Of a DNA stretch of 64,000 nt, positions 17,412-26,003 are shown piece by piece. Below the pieces are notes generated by a model that did not search any database, had not been told where the DNA came from, and worked only from the letters and a program-made list of their open reading frames with translations. The stretch lies in contig NZ_CP115396.1 of assembly GCF_027625995.1 (NCBI RefSeq), forward strand, positions 1 to 64,000. Direction: 5' to 3'. This DNA is from Hymenobacter yonginensis (GTDB lineage Bacteria; Bacteroidota; Bacteroidia; Cytophagales; Hymenobacteraceae). The position numbers and the translations under genes were made by a program. Every line of letters starts with the position of its first letter. The first letter of the stretch is position 1.

Positions 17412-20009
17412 ATGCTAAATACTTTCATCGGCGACGCCGGGCACCTGAGCGTAATTGTGGCGTTTGTGGCAGCCACGGTAGCGGCCTATTCCTACTTCAT
17501 GGCGGCCCGTGGTCGGGCCCTCGGCGACTCCGACGTAGCGTGGCTGCGCCTCGGGCGCGGGGCATTCATCGTGCACGGTGTGGCCGTAATGGCCGTTATC
17601 GGCTGTTTGTTCGGCATCATCCACGGGCACCGCTACGAGTATTACTATGCCTGGAGCCACTCCAGCAACCACCTGCCGGTGTACTACATGATTTCCTGCT
17701 TCTGGGAAGGACAGGAGGGCAGCTTCCTGCTCTGGATCTTCTGGCACGTGCTGCTGGGCTTTGCCATCATGCGCTGGAACAAGCTCTGGGAAGCGCCCGT
17801 CATGGCCGTGTTTGCAGGCGTGCAGCTGTTCCTGACCAGCATGATTCTGGGCGTGGTAACTGCCGGCGTGAAAATCGGCTCCTCGCCCTTCATTCTGCTC
17901 CGCGACTTCCTCGTGGATCTGCCCGTATTCAAGCTCAACCCCAACTTTGTGCCCGAAGACGGTACTGGCCTGAACGCCTTGCTGCAGAACTACTGGATGG
18001 TGATTCACCCGCCCACGCTGTTCCTGGGCTTTGCCCTGACGCTGGTGCCGTTTGCCTTCGCCATTGCTGGCCTCTGGAAAAACGAGCTGACCCGTTGGGT
18101 GAAGCCCGCGTTGCGCTGGAGCCTCTGGGGCGGCCTCGTGCTGGGCGTCGGCATCGTGATGGGCGCCTACTGGGCCTACGAAACGCTAAACTTCGGCGGC
18201 TACTGGAACTGGGACCCGGTGGAAAACGCCGTGTACATTCCGTGGCTGGTGCTGGTGGCCGGCATCCACGGGCTGGTGCTCTGGGATAAGCGCCGCACTG
18301 CCCTGCGCACCAGCTTCGTGCTAGTAGTAGCCACCTTCCTGCTGATTCTTTACGCCACCTTCCTCACCCGCTCGGGCGTGCTCGGTAACGCCTCCGTACA
18401 CTCGTTTACCGACCTGGGCCTCTCGGGCCAGCTGATGATCTACCTCGGCGCCTTCGTGGTGCTGGCCATCGGGCTGTTGGTGTACCGCTGGAAATCCATT
18501 CCAATCTCCGAGAAGGAGCTGACCACTTACAACCCCGAGCTGTGGGTGTTCGTGGGCGCCACGGTGCTGTGCCTGGGTGCGTTCCAGGTGCTCGTGACCA
18601 CCAGCATTCCGGTCTATAACGCCTTCCTGGGCTTCATCGGCATCAAGTCCAACCTGGCCCTGCCCGCCGACCAGATTGCCCACTACTCGAAAATCCAGCT
18701 CTGGATGGGCGTGGGCGTGGCGCTACTGTCGGGCCTAGCGCAGCTGATGTGGTGGCAGCGCAACGACAAAACCACGGTCATCAACGCCGTGGGTACGCCG
18801 CTGGTGCTCACCCTGCTCGGCTCGGCCCTCGTGATTCTGCTGCTGCGCTACAATGGCCACGAGATTCAACCCGCCTACATTGCTCTGCTCACGGCCGGCC
18901 TGTTTGGCGTGCTGGCCAACATCAGCACCATTGCTCAGCTGATTCTGCGCCGCGTGCAGCTCTCGGGCGGCGGCGTGGCCCACCTAGGCATTGCGCTGAT
19001 GCTACTGGGCGTGTTGGGCTCGGCCGGCTACTCCAACATCGTATCCAAAAACGTGTCGGGTCTGGTGTACTCCAAGGAGTTTCCCGAAGACCTGAACCGC
19101 GACAACGTGCTGCTGTGGCGCAACGACTCGGCCCCAATGGGCCCGTATGACGTGAGCTACACCGGCCAGTACCTCGACGTGCCCGGCGTGCCCGGCTACG
19201 TCAACAAAGACCTGCTGTTCCGCACCGCCGACGAGTACAAAGCCCTGGCCCGCGCCGATATCAAGCGCGAAAACAAGGTGTACTACAAGGCCGGCGACAC
19301 GGTGGAAATCCTGCCCGAAAACACCTACTACCGCGTCGAGTACAAAAACCGGGAGTCCGGTGAGGCCTTCACGCTCTACCCGCGCGCCCAGGTGAACGAG
19401 GAAATGGGCGGCCTGTTGGCCTCGCCAGACATCAAGAAATTCCTCGGCCACGACATCTACTCGCACATCAGCTCCGTGCCCGACCCCAGCAAGGAAAAGG
19501 ACTGGAGCGAGGTGAAGGAAAGCCAGTTGGCTGTCGGCGACACTATCTTCCTCAACGACTACTTCGCCGTGTTCCGCGGTGTGGAGCCCGCCCAGCAAAC
19601 CGCCGGTCTGGGCCTCGCCAAAGGCGACCTGGCCATCCAGGCCGACATGATGGTGTACGGCGAGAAAAAGCAGTACCATGTCCACCCCGTGTTCGTAGTG
19701 CGCAACAAGATGATTGGCCGCGTGCCCGACGAAATCGAGGACCTCGGCCTGCGCATTTCCATGAACACCGTAGACCCCACGGCCGGCAAGTTCACGTTCG
19801 GCGTGAGCACCACCCAGAAGGACTATATCATCCTGAAAGCGGTGGAAAAGCCCTTCATCAACCTGCTCTGGAGCGGCACGCTGCTCATGGCGCTGGGCTT
19901 CGGCCTGGCCCTGCGCAACCACGGCCGCCGCAAGCAGGCCGTGCCTGCTACCGCGCCCGCGCCAAGCCGGGCAACCTCCCGCCAGGCCCGCCCCGAAGCC
20001 GTGGCCTAG
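17412..20009 (+). CDS. ccmF: Cytochrome c heme lyase CcmF (CcsA/CcmF family)
   Basis: The 865-residue polytopic protein has about 15 membrane segments and the WWD heme-binding motif GGYWNWDPVENAVYIPW. Histidine-bearing loops expected for heme ligation are present (HGHRYEYYY, HPPTLFLGF). CcmF catalyses heme ligation to apocytochrome c. It is some 200 residues longer than E. coli CcmF because of a large soluble domain of about 300 residues before the last helix (ALARADIKRENKVYYKAGDT onward) and a Pro/Ala-rich tail. No CcmH or CcmG gene follows, so the thiol-reducing part must come from elsewhere or be dispensable. It is the last gene of the cluster. Confidence 0.92.
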   Translation: MLNTFIGDAGHLSVIVAFVAATVAAYSYFMAARGRALGDSDVAWLRLGRGAFIVHGVAVMAVIGCLFGIIHGHRYEYYYAWSHSSNHLPVYYMISCFWEGQEGSFLLWIFWHVLLGFAIMRWNKLWEAPVMAVFAGVQLFLTSMILGVVTAGVKIGSSPFILLRDFLVDLPVFKLNPNFVPEDGTGLNALLQNYWMVIHPPTLFLGFALTLVPFAFAIAGLWKNELTRWVKPALRWSLWGGLVLGVGIVMGAYWAYETLNFGGYWNWDPVENAVYIPWLVLVAGIHGLVLWDKRRTALRTSFVLVVATFLLILYATFLTRSGVLGNASVHSFTDLGLSGQLMIYLGAFVVLAIGLLVYRWKSIPISEKELTTYNPELWVFVGATVLCLGAFQVLVTTSIPVYNAFLGFIGIKSNLALPADQIAHYSKIQLWMGVGVALLSGLAQLMWWQRNDKTTVINAVGTPLVLTLLGSALVILLLRYNGHEIQPAYIALLTAGLFGVLANISTIAQLILRRVQLSGGGVAHLGIALMLLGVLGSAGYSNIVSKNVSGLVYSKEFPEDLNRDNVLLWRNDSAPMGPYDVSYTGQYLDVPGVPGYVNKDLLFRTADEYKALARADIKRENKVYYKAGDTVEILPENTYYRVEYKNRESGEAFTLYPRAQVNEEMGGLLASPDIKKFLGHDIYSHISSVPDPSKEKDWSEVKESQLAVGDTIFLNDYFAVFRGVEPAQQTAGLGLAKGDLAIQADMMVYGEKKQYHVHPVFVVRNKMIGRVPDEIEDLGLRISMNTVDPTAGKFTFGVSTTQKDYIILKAVEKPFINLLWSGTLLMALGFGLALRNHGRRKQAVPATAPAPSRATSRQARPEAVA

Positions 20010-20023
20010 TAGCCACCCGATCA

Positions 20024-20072
20024 GCACAAAAAAACGCCCGGAAGCTGTCTGTTTCCGGGCGTTTTTTTGTGC
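20024..20072. terminator. Bidirectional rho-independent terminator after ccmF
   Basis: A 20-bp stem (20024-20043 with 20052-20072) contains A7 and T7 runs flanking a GCCCGGAA-type core, so it can work on either strand. Confidence 0.88.
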
Positions 20073-20213
20073 TGTATCCCGGCGCAGGCATCCGCTTGCG
20101 GGTGCTGAGGTATGAGTAGGTGGATAAGCCAAGCAGCTACGGCGCCGCGTCTGCCCGGCTGCGATGGTGTGACGGGCAATGACCGCCGGGGCAGCCGGCC
20201 CGTGCAAGTCCAC

Positions 20214-20245
20214 AAAAAAAGGGCAGCCATCAGGGCTGCCCTTTT
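20214..20245 (-). terminator. Rho-independent terminator of the minus-strand T9SS cargo gene
   Basis: An 11-bp stem (20218-20228 with 20234-20244) is followed on the minus strand by a T run (complement of 20214-20220). It lies 24 nt after the stop at 20269. Confidence 0.88.
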
Positions 20246-20268
20246 CAAAAGCTGAACGAGAAGTTAAC

Positions 20269-22140
20269 CTACTTGGTGATGGTCAGCTGGCGTACGGTGT
20301 AGTCGGCGCCGGTCTGCACCTTCAGCAGGTACATGCCGTTGGCGAGGCCTGAGAGGTTCACTTCGTTGGTGAAGTTGTCCTTCAGCGCAGCCGTGTGCAC
20401 CGTCTGGCCCAGCATGTTCACCACGCTCACCTGCAGGTTGCCTTTGGCGTTGGCGCCGCGCACGTCCAGTTTCACCAGACCCGTAGATGGGTTAGGATAC
20501 ATGGAAATGGCGCGGTTCAGGGCTTCCGAGGTGCCCTGTACGATGGAAGTCTGGGCATCCAGCACGAAAGCACCGAGGTTACTGGGGGCGGCATCTACCA
20601 AGGTCCCTCCATTGGCTGCGAAAGGCGCAATAGTGAAGAAGGTGGCTAAGCGGGTCGGGTTTTCGGGCAGCGTAGCCATAGGAAAGTAGCGCGCGCCACC
20701 TGCCGGAGCCGCCGTCTGCACGAGGCCCACATAGAAGCCACCGGCCTGAGTGGCCACTGCCGTTTGCAGGGGTAGCGTCTTCAGCGTATTGATATCGGCA
20801 GTCTGCACTACGTAGTCAGCCGAGCGGCCCAGAACGGCGCCGTTGGCATCCACCACTACGCTGTACACGGTGCGGCCCACCGTGTTCGGGTCGGCAATGC
20901 CGGCGGCTACCGCCGTGATGGTGCGGGCTGTAGGCGTGGTGAATCTGGCTACGAAAGCGCCAGTGGTGGTGGCCGTGAAGCCTACGCTCAGATTGGGGTC
21001 GAACGGCGTGTTGTTGGCGTAGCTGAAGGTGCCAGCCGTCACAACCTGTGTGTACGTCTGCGTGTTGTTGTTATTGCTGCCATCAGCTGGCACCGATACA
21101 GCCAGCGTGTTGTTGCCGACGGTCGTCGGGGTGAAGGCGGTAAAGGTGACAACGGTTGAGGCGCCGACGGCCAGCGTTGGAATAATCTTCGCGTCGGTGA
21201 ACGTATTGGCTCCCGTCACGCTGAGCGTTACCGGAACATTGGTAAGCGCCGAGGCACCGGTGTTGCGCACCACGGCCTGCACAGTCTGCGCGATGCTCGG
21301 CGTCTTGCCCAGGGCGTAGATGCTCAGAACGGCCGCGTCGTTGGCGGCAGCCTGGTTGAACGTATACGTACGCCCTGCGTCCGGCAATACGGAGCTACGC
21401 ACGTTGTGGGCGTTGCCGGTGTAGTTGCCGGCCACAAAAGAGGCCAGCCCCCAGGCCTGCACCGAACCTTTGGTAACTAGCACCGACGTAGTGGCGGTGT
21501 TGTCGGAACCCTTGATGCCTACGGCCGCCGCTTTGAACCCATCGGGGCCCGGGCCGGCGGTGGCAGTGCCGTACACAAACTCCACGCGGTTAGACGTTTC
21601 GTACAGCTTCACCTGGAAGGAAATATTGGCGAACTGCTTGCCTGCGGGCAATTTGTCGCTCACATTTTTCCACTGGATGGTAGTTACACGCGAACCGGCC
21701 GCTCCCGTCGTGGCTACGCGGTATTCGGTGGTGGCGGTGCCTTCCAGGTCCAAGTTCAGTGGCAGGAGCAGGTTGGTTTCGGTTGCCGTGTTCAGCGGAC
21801 CACCGGCGGCAGCCTGCGGATCGGTGTAGAAGAACGGGGCTGCCGGAGCAGTGGTACCCAGCTTCAGAAAACCGTTGGTGTTGAGTACGAAATCGGTAAA
21901 CGCCGTGCCGTTGAAGTTGAACGTGAAGCCAATAGGCGTGGAAGCCGAGTTAGCGTCGTCGTTGTTTGGCGTAGTAATAACGGTGCCGCTCGTGCCCAGG
22001 TCGGTATAGGTGCCAGCCGAGTTGCTGGTGCCGAACAGGTTGTAATTCAGGGCTTGTGCCTGCGCCGCCGTGGTGCCGGCTAGGCCCAGCATAGCAGCCA
22101 GAGCCAGCTTGCGCCAGGGCGCAGTGTACGAATGTGTCAT
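20269..22140 (-). CDS. Secreted T9SS cargo protein with CARDB-like domain
   Basis: The 623-residue protein has a signal peptide (cleavage after AAQAQ). An N-terminal beta-rich domain of about 220 residues (ALNYNLFGTSNSAGTYTDLG onward) is followed by a CARDB-like immunoglobulin domain at roughly 260-375 (NTGASALTNVPVTLSV), another beta domain, and a T9SS type A sorting domain from about 545 (ISMYPNPSTGLVKLDV to the C-terminus). It is predicted to be exported through PorU/PorV. No catalytic motif was found. It is monocistronic, with its own terminator. The divergent 190-nt region to the right carries no clear consensus promoter for this strand. Confidence 0.82.
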   Translation of the reverse strand: MTHSYTAPWRKLALAAMLGLAGTTAAQAQALNYNLFGTSNSAGTYTDLGTSGTVITTPNNDDANSASTPIGFTFNFNGTAFTDFVLNTNGFLKLGTTAPAAPFFYTDPQAAAGGPLNTATETNLLLPLNLDLEGTATTEYRVATTGAAGSRVTTIQWKNVSDKLPAGKQFANISFQVKLYETSNRVEFVYGTATAGPGPDGFKAAAVGIKGSDNTATTSVLVTKGSVQAWGLASFVAGNYTGNAHNVRSSVLPDAGRTYTFNQAAANDAAVLSIYALGKTPSIAQTVQAVVRNTGASALTNVPVTLSVTGANTFTDAKIIPTLAVGASTVVTFTAFTPTTVGNNTLAVSVPADGSNNNNTQTYTQVVTAGTFSYANNTPFDPNLSVGFTATTTGAFVARFTTPTARTITAVAAGIADPNTVGRTVYSVVVDANGAVLGRSADYVVQTADINTLKTLPLQTAVATQAGGFYVGLVQTAAPAGGARYFPMATLPENPTRLATFFTIAPFAANGGTLVDAAPSNLGAFVLDAQTSIVQGTSEALNRAISMYPNPSTGLVKLDVRGANAKGNLQVSVVNMLGQTVHTAALKDNFTNEVNLSGLANGMYLLKVQTGADYTVRQLTITK

Positions 22141-22330
22141 ACGGGTAGAGGTGTTGGAAATGGTGAATGGGTAAAGTGGAGAAGACGATGAATATGCCCT
22201 TTAAACAATATTCAAGGGCAGTTCTTGAGCTTACAAGTTGATTACTTTTCCTGAGAACTACACAAGTCGTATCCGAAAAGCCATATTCCTGCCCGTACTT
22301 TACACCATTCAGCATCCTCCCTTTCTGCTC

Positions 22331-23167
22331 ATGACTTCCGATCCGGCTCTATCTCTGCGTATTATGCTGCTGGGCGCGGGCCGGGTAGCCAGCCAGCTGG
22401 CACCCGCGCTGCGCCACGCCGGCCACCAGCTGGCCGGCATCTGGAGCCGTACGCCCGCTACCGCCGCCGCGCTGGCCGCCACCGTGCCCGGCACGCCCGC
22501 GCTGCTCACCCCCGATTTCACCGCCCTGCCCCCCGCCGACCTCTACCTGCTGGCCGTGCCCGATGCTGCCATTCCGGCGGTGCTGGCGCAGGCCCGCTTC
22601 CCGGCCGGGGCGCTGGTGGCCCATACTTCCGGTACCGTGCCGCTGAGTGTGTTCGAGGCGCTGCCGCACGTGGTGGGCGGCGTGTTCTACCCGCTCCAGA
22701 CCTTCAGCGCCGGGCGCATCCTCGACTGGCGCGCCGTGCCGCTGTGCATAGAAGGGGCCACCCCCGCCGCGCAGGACTTGCTGCTGGCGTTGGGCCACAC
22801 CCTGAGCGGCAGCGTGCAGGTGGTGGGCACGCCGCAGCGGCAGGCCATTCATATAGCGGCAGTGTTTGCCTGCAACTTCACCAACCACCTGCTGGGCATC
22901 AGCCACGCGCTGCTGGCGGAGCAGCAGCTGCCGCTGGCGCTGCTGGCCCCGCTGCTCCACGAAACCGTGGAAAAGGCCCTGGCCAACCCGCCCTTCACGG
23001 TGCAAACCGGCCCGGCTGCCCGGCACGATGCCCCCACGCTGGCCCGGCACCAGGCCGCCCTGACGGACTATCCGGCGTGGCTGGCGGTGTATAACGCCCT
23101 GACCAGCAGTATTCAAAAGCAGTTGGAGGCTCCGGCCGCAAACAACCAAGGGGGGATAGAGCTTTGA
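22331..23167 (+). CDS. Rossmann-fold protein with DUF2520 domain
   Basis: The 278-residue protein starts with an NAD(P)-binding motif (IMLLGAGRVASQLAPAL). It has the F420-reductase/6PGDH-like substrate pocket region (VAHTSGTVPLSVFEALP) and a helical DUF2520 C-terminus (ACNFTNHLLGISHALL). It is likely a dehydrogenase of unknown substrate. The ATG at 22331 was chosen as it precedes the Rossmann strand by only a few residues. A TACTTTTC sequence at 22243-22250 is a possible -7 element. The ferredoxin gene begins 61 nt downstream with its own promoter. Confidence 0.82.
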   Translation: MTSDPALSLRIMLLGAGRVASQLAPALRHAGHQLAGIWSRTPATAAALAATVPGTPALLTPDFTALPPADLYLLAVPDAAIPAVLAQARFPAGALVAHTSGTVPLSVFEALPHVVGGVFYPLQTFSAGRILDWRAVPLCIEGATPAAQDLLLALGHTLSGSVQVVGTPQRQAIHIAAVFACNFTNHLLGISHALLAEQQLPLALLAPLLHETVEKALANPPFTVQTGPAARHDAPTLARHQAALTDYPAWLAVYNALTSSIQKQLEAPAANNQGGIEL

Positions 23168-23185
23168 ATCCGGTAGAGGCGTGCG

Positions 23186-23193
23186 TACCTTCG
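23186..23193 (+). promoter_or_regulatory. -7 element of the ferredoxin gene
   Basis: TACCTTCG matches TAnnTTTG at all but one fixed position and lies 35 nt before the GTG start; it excludes the earlier in-frame GTG at 23181. Confidence 0.65.
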
Positions 23194-23228
23194 TGACTTC
23201 ATTTTTTGCCTCGTCAGAAGATTTTTTT

Positions 23229-23561
23229 GTGAAAGCTGTCAACATCACCTTCCAATTTCAAGACGGCCAGCCCGAGCAGACCCACGTGGCCGCCGAAGGC
23301 GAGTCGGTGCTGGACGTGGCCCTCAACAACGGCATCCAGCTTCAGCACAACTGCGGCGGTGTCTGCGGCTGCAGCACCTGCCACGTCTATGTGCAGCGCG
23401 GCGAAGCCGACCTGCCCGAAATCAGCGACAAGGAGGAAGACTTCATCGACCGCGCCGTGAACCCACGCATCAACTCGCGCCTGGGCTGCCAGTGCGTGGT
23501 GCAGGCCAGCAGCCAGGATCTGGTGATCCTCATTCCGGCGCAAGAGTTCCTCGGACACTAA
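23229..23561 (+). CDS. 2Fe-2S ferredoxin, adrenodoxin/Isc type
   Basis: The 110-residue protein has the cluster ligands C42-x5-C48-x2-C51 and C87, the plant/adrenodoxin-like spacing, in NCGGVCGCSTCHVYV and RLGCQCVV. It also has the acidic partner-binding segment EISDKEEDFID. Such ferredoxins supply electrons in iron-sulfur assembly and to P450-like enzymes. I use the GTG at 23229, as it is the only start downstream of the promoter that leaves an intact N-terminal beta strand. The iscX gene follows after a 102-nt gap holding an inverted repeat, which supports a role in Fe-S assembly. Confidence 0.9.
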   Translation: MKAVNITFQFQDGQPEQTHVAAEGESVLDVALNNGIQLQHNCGGVCGCSTCHVYVQRGEADLPEISDKEEDFIDRAVNPRINSRLGCQCVVQASSQDLVILIPAQEFLGH

Positions 23562-23565
23562 TCTC

Positions 23566-23641
23566 AATGGGTGAATGGCGGCATGGCTAAACGGCTTGGT
23601 CGTTCAGACTCGCCATTTAGCCATGCCGCCATCCACCCATT
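23566..23641. repeat. Inverted repeat with GGTCGTTC apex (family C)
   Basis: Arms 23566-23595 and 23612-23641 (30 nt) pair with two mismatches. The arms are strings of ATGG-type words, and TTGGTCGTTC lies at the apex. The element occupies the fdx-iscX gap and ends 22 nt before the iscX ATG. Confidence 0.88.
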
Positions 23642-23663
23642 CAACAACTTAACCAGTAAGAAG

Positions 23664-23903
23664 ATGGCCCATTTCGAGCCCCCCATTCATTGGAACGACC
23701 ACGAAGATGTGGCCATTGCCTTGTACGAAAAGTTCGGCGATGACTTCTCCGAAGCCAAAATCTACCGCATCCGCTTCACGGAACTGCTGGACTGGGTGCT
23801 GGAGCTGCCTAACTTCGAAGGTACCCGCGAGCAGGCCAACGAAGGCCACTTGGAGCAAATCCAGGCCAAGTGGGTGTACGAGTGGCGCGACAACCAGAAA
23901 TAG
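23664..23903 (+). CDS. iscX: Fe-S cluster assembly protein IscX
   Basis: The 79-residue acidic protein matches IscX: IHWNDHEDVAIALYEKF at the start, RIRFTELLDWVLELPNF in the middle, and the NEGHLEQIQAKWVYEW ending. IscX binds IscS and modulates iron delivery or desulfurase activity. It is slightly longer than the usual 66 residues. It is the second gene after ferredoxin; the rest of an isc or suf operon is not in the window. Confidence 0.9.
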   Translation: MAHFEPPIHWNDHEDVAIALYEKFGDDFSEAKIYRIRFTELLDWVLELPNFEGTREQANEGHLEQIQAKWVYEWRDNQK

Positions 23904-24006
23904 GCCCCCTGCCTGTGCGGGCCGGCTTTTACCGTGTTGAAGCTGGCCCGCCGGCGTATTTGTTGCATTGCCTCCGTTCCTAGTTTCTGCCCCGAATTCT
24001 GCTGCT

Positions 24007-24495
24007 ATGTCGCCAGACTTATCTGTTATTAAGGCGTTTATTCTTGATGTCGACGGTGTGCTGACGGATGGCACGCTGCTGGCCTTCAACTCCGGTGAGC
24101 AGGCCCGCGCCTTCCACATCCGCGACGGCTACGCCATCCGGCACGCGCTGCGGCAGGGCTACCGTATTGCCGTCATCTCGGGCCGCGAGGAAGAAGGTGT
24201 GCGCAAGCGCCTGGAGTCGCTGGACGTGCGCGACATGTACCTGGGTGTTGACGATAAGATGAAGATCTTCAACAACTACATCAACACCTACCGCCTCGAT
24301 CCGGCGCACATCGCCTACATGGGCGACGACATGCCCGATCTGGAGGTGATGCGCCGCTGCGCCCTGGCCGCCTGCCCCGCCGATGCCGCCGCCGATGTGC
24401 GCGCCATCAGCTCGTATGTGTCGGCGCTGCCCGGCGGGCACGGGGCCGTACGGGAGCTGATTGAAGCCGTAATGAAAGAGCAAAAGACTTGGTAG
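24007..24495 (+). CDS. kdsC: HAD phosphatase, 3-deoxy-D-manno-octulosonate 8-phosphate phosphatase (KdsC-like)
   Basis: The 162-residue protein has HAD motif I at the N-terminus (LDVDGVLTDG), motif II SGRE, and motif III/IV GDDMPDLEVM, with no cap domain, as in tetrameric KdsC enzymes. It would remove phosphate from Kdo-8-phosphate during lipid A-core synthesis. I chose the ATG at 24007 because upstream codons carry no family sequence. Neighbours are not LPS genes, so the KdsC assignment rests on sequence alone. Confidence 0.85.
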   Translation: MSPDLSVIKAFILDVDGVLTDGTLLAFNSGEQARAFHIRDGYAIRHALRQGYRIAVISGREEEGVRKRLESLDVRDMYLGVDDKMKIFNNYINTYRLDPAHIAYMGDDMPDLEVMRRCALAACPADAAADVRAISSYVSALPGGHGAVRELIEAVMKEQKTW

Positions 24496-24578
24496 CTAGC
24501 GGTCTAAGCTGGTTTTAGTGGGTTTTTGAAGCGGCTGTAGCTGCCCCGAAACGGGGTTGCGCTTTTCCGAATTACCTC

Positions 24579-24586
24579 TATCTTTA
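24579..24586 (+). promoter_or_regulatory. -7 element of the cold-shock gene
   Basis: TATCTTTA (one mismatch to TAnnTTTG) lies 34 nt before the csp ATG; the leader is AT-rich and pyrimidine-rich. Confidence 0.6.
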
Positions 24587-24620
24587 CCCACTCATCCATT
24601 CAACATTTTCTTCTTTTTTC

Positions 24621-24815
24621 ATGAAAACAGGAACCGTAAAATTCTTTAATGAGGCAAAGGGCTACGGCTTCATTACGGATGATGTAACGAAGGAAGATTT
24701 CTTCGTGCATATTACCGGCCTGAACGGCGGCCAGGTACAGCAAAACGACCGGGTGGAATTTGAGACGCAGGAAGGCCGCAAAGGCGTGAATGCCGTGAAT
24801 GTGAAGAGAGTGTAG
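24621..24815 (+). CDS. Cold-shock domain protein (CspA family)
   Basis: This 64-residue single cold-shock domain shows both RNA-binding motifs, KGYGFI at 14-19 and DFFVHIT in the middle. The N-terminus MKTGTVKFFNEAKGYGF is typical. It is a nucleic-acid chaperone that melts RNA structure. The gene is monocistronic, with its own promoter and terminator. Confidence 0.96.
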   Translation: MKTGTVKFFNEAKGYGFITDDVTKEDFFVHITGLNGGQVQQNDRVEFETQEGRKGVNAVNVKRV

Positions 24816-24848
24816 ATTCCAGCTCCGACTTGCCTTTCAAGTATCCGG

Positions 24849-24882
24849 AAAGCCTCTCCTCAGCTGGAGAGGCTTTCTTTTT
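24849..24882 (+). terminator. Rho-independent terminator of csp
   Basis: An 11-bp perfect stem (24849-24859 with 24866-24876) and 6-nt loop are followed by a T-rich tract. Confidence 0.9.
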
Positions 24883-24958
24883 GCCAGTGCGGCCAGTTGT
24901 CGGGCGCGGGGCCAGCGCAAGGGCCCGGCTGTTGTAGTACTTCGTATGTTGCGTGCCC

Positions 24959-25891
24959 ATGACTGTAGTTGTTCCTTTTTCGTCTGCTGAGGCGGCGCCC
25001 GAGCCTGTAGAGCCGCACGGCGGAACGGGGCTGCGGCCGGTGGCGCAGCTGATCCGGCTGCCCAATCTGCTGATGATGCTGCTGTGCCTGGCGCTGGTGC
25101 GGGCCGGACTGCTGCAACCCGCGCAGCCGCTCCGCACCCTGCTCGACTGGCGCTTTGGGGTGCTGGCCGTGGCGGCGCTCTGCGTGGCCGCCGCCGGCTA
25201 CATCATCAACGACTACTACGACGTGAAGATTGACGCCATCAACCGCCCCGGCCGGCTGGTGGTGGGGCGCGTGGTGAACCGCCGCCGCGCCATGCTGGCC
25301 CACATGCTGCTGTCGGGAGTGGGAGTGGGGCTGAGCGGGCTGCTCTCGCCGCTGCTGGGCCTCGTGAACCTGGGCTCGGCGCTGCTGCTATGGGGCTACT
25401 CGGTGCGGTTTAAGCGGGTGGCGCTGGTGGGCAACGTCAGCATTGCCACGCTCACCGGGGCGCTGGTGCTGCTGCCGGAGCTGCAACTGCGTACCGGCGT
25501 GGCGAGCGTGTGGCAATATGCGCTGGCGGCGTTTCTGCTGACGGTGGTGCGTGAAATCGTGAAAGACGTGGAAGACATGCGCGGCGACGCTCAGCACGAC
25601 TGCCACACGCTGCCCATCGTGTGGGGCGTGGCCCGCACCAAGTGGGTGGCCGGCCTGTTTCTGGCGGCGCTGGTGGCCCTTGTGGCCGGTGCCTGCGGCC
25701 ACGCCCTTACGCATAGCCGTTTGGTGCTGGGCGGGTGGCTGCTGCTGGCGGTGCTGGGGCCGCTGCTGTGGCTGGGCCGCCTGCTGCTGCGCGCCGACCG
25801 GCGGCGGCATTTCGCGCAGCTCAGCTGTTGGTGCAAGGGCATTATGCTGGCCGGCGTGCTCTCGATGCTGCTGGTGGAGGTGCTGCGGTAA
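24959..25891 (+). CDS. UbiA-family prenyltransferase
   Basis: The 310-residue polytopic protein has the first aspartate motif NDYYDVKIDAINRPGR and a second DVEDMRGD, which bind the prenyl diphosphate via magnesium. About eight membrane segments follow. Related Bacteroidota proteins are often annotated as geranylgeranylglycerol-phosphate geranylgeranyltransferase or 4-hydroxybenzoate/menaquinone prenyltransferase; I cannot decide between these. The ATG at 24959 is six bases after an in-frame GTG. A near-consensus TACTTCG lies about 14 nt upstream. Confidence 0.85.
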   Translation: MTVVVPFSSAEAAPEPVEPHGGTGLRPVAQLIRLPNLLMMLLCLALVRAGLLQPAQPLRTLLDWRFGVLAVAALCVAAAGYIINDYYDVKIDAINRPGRLVVGRVVNRRRAMLAHMLLSGVGVGLSGLLSPLLGLVNLGSALLLWGYSVRFKRVALVGNVSIATLTGALVLLPELQLRTGVASVWQYALAAFLLTVVREIVKDVEDMRGDAQHDCHTLPIVWGVARTKWVAGLFLAALVALVAGACGHALTHSRLVLGGWLLLAVLGPLLWLGRLLLRADRRRHFAQLSCWCKGIMLAGVLSMLLVEVLR

Positions 25892-26003
25892 AACCGTAGG
25901 TGGCTCCCTTGCGTTAGCGCAATCAGACAGGCTGCCGGTATCCCGGATATTGGTTGAAAAGCAGCCTCCAAACCCATTTTCTTCCCTCTTTTCGAAGCTC
26001 TTT

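Noticed and set aside
24543-24555. Short CCCCGAAACGGGG hairpin after kdsC
   Set aside because: A 5-bp stem without an adjacent T run is too weak to call a terminator.
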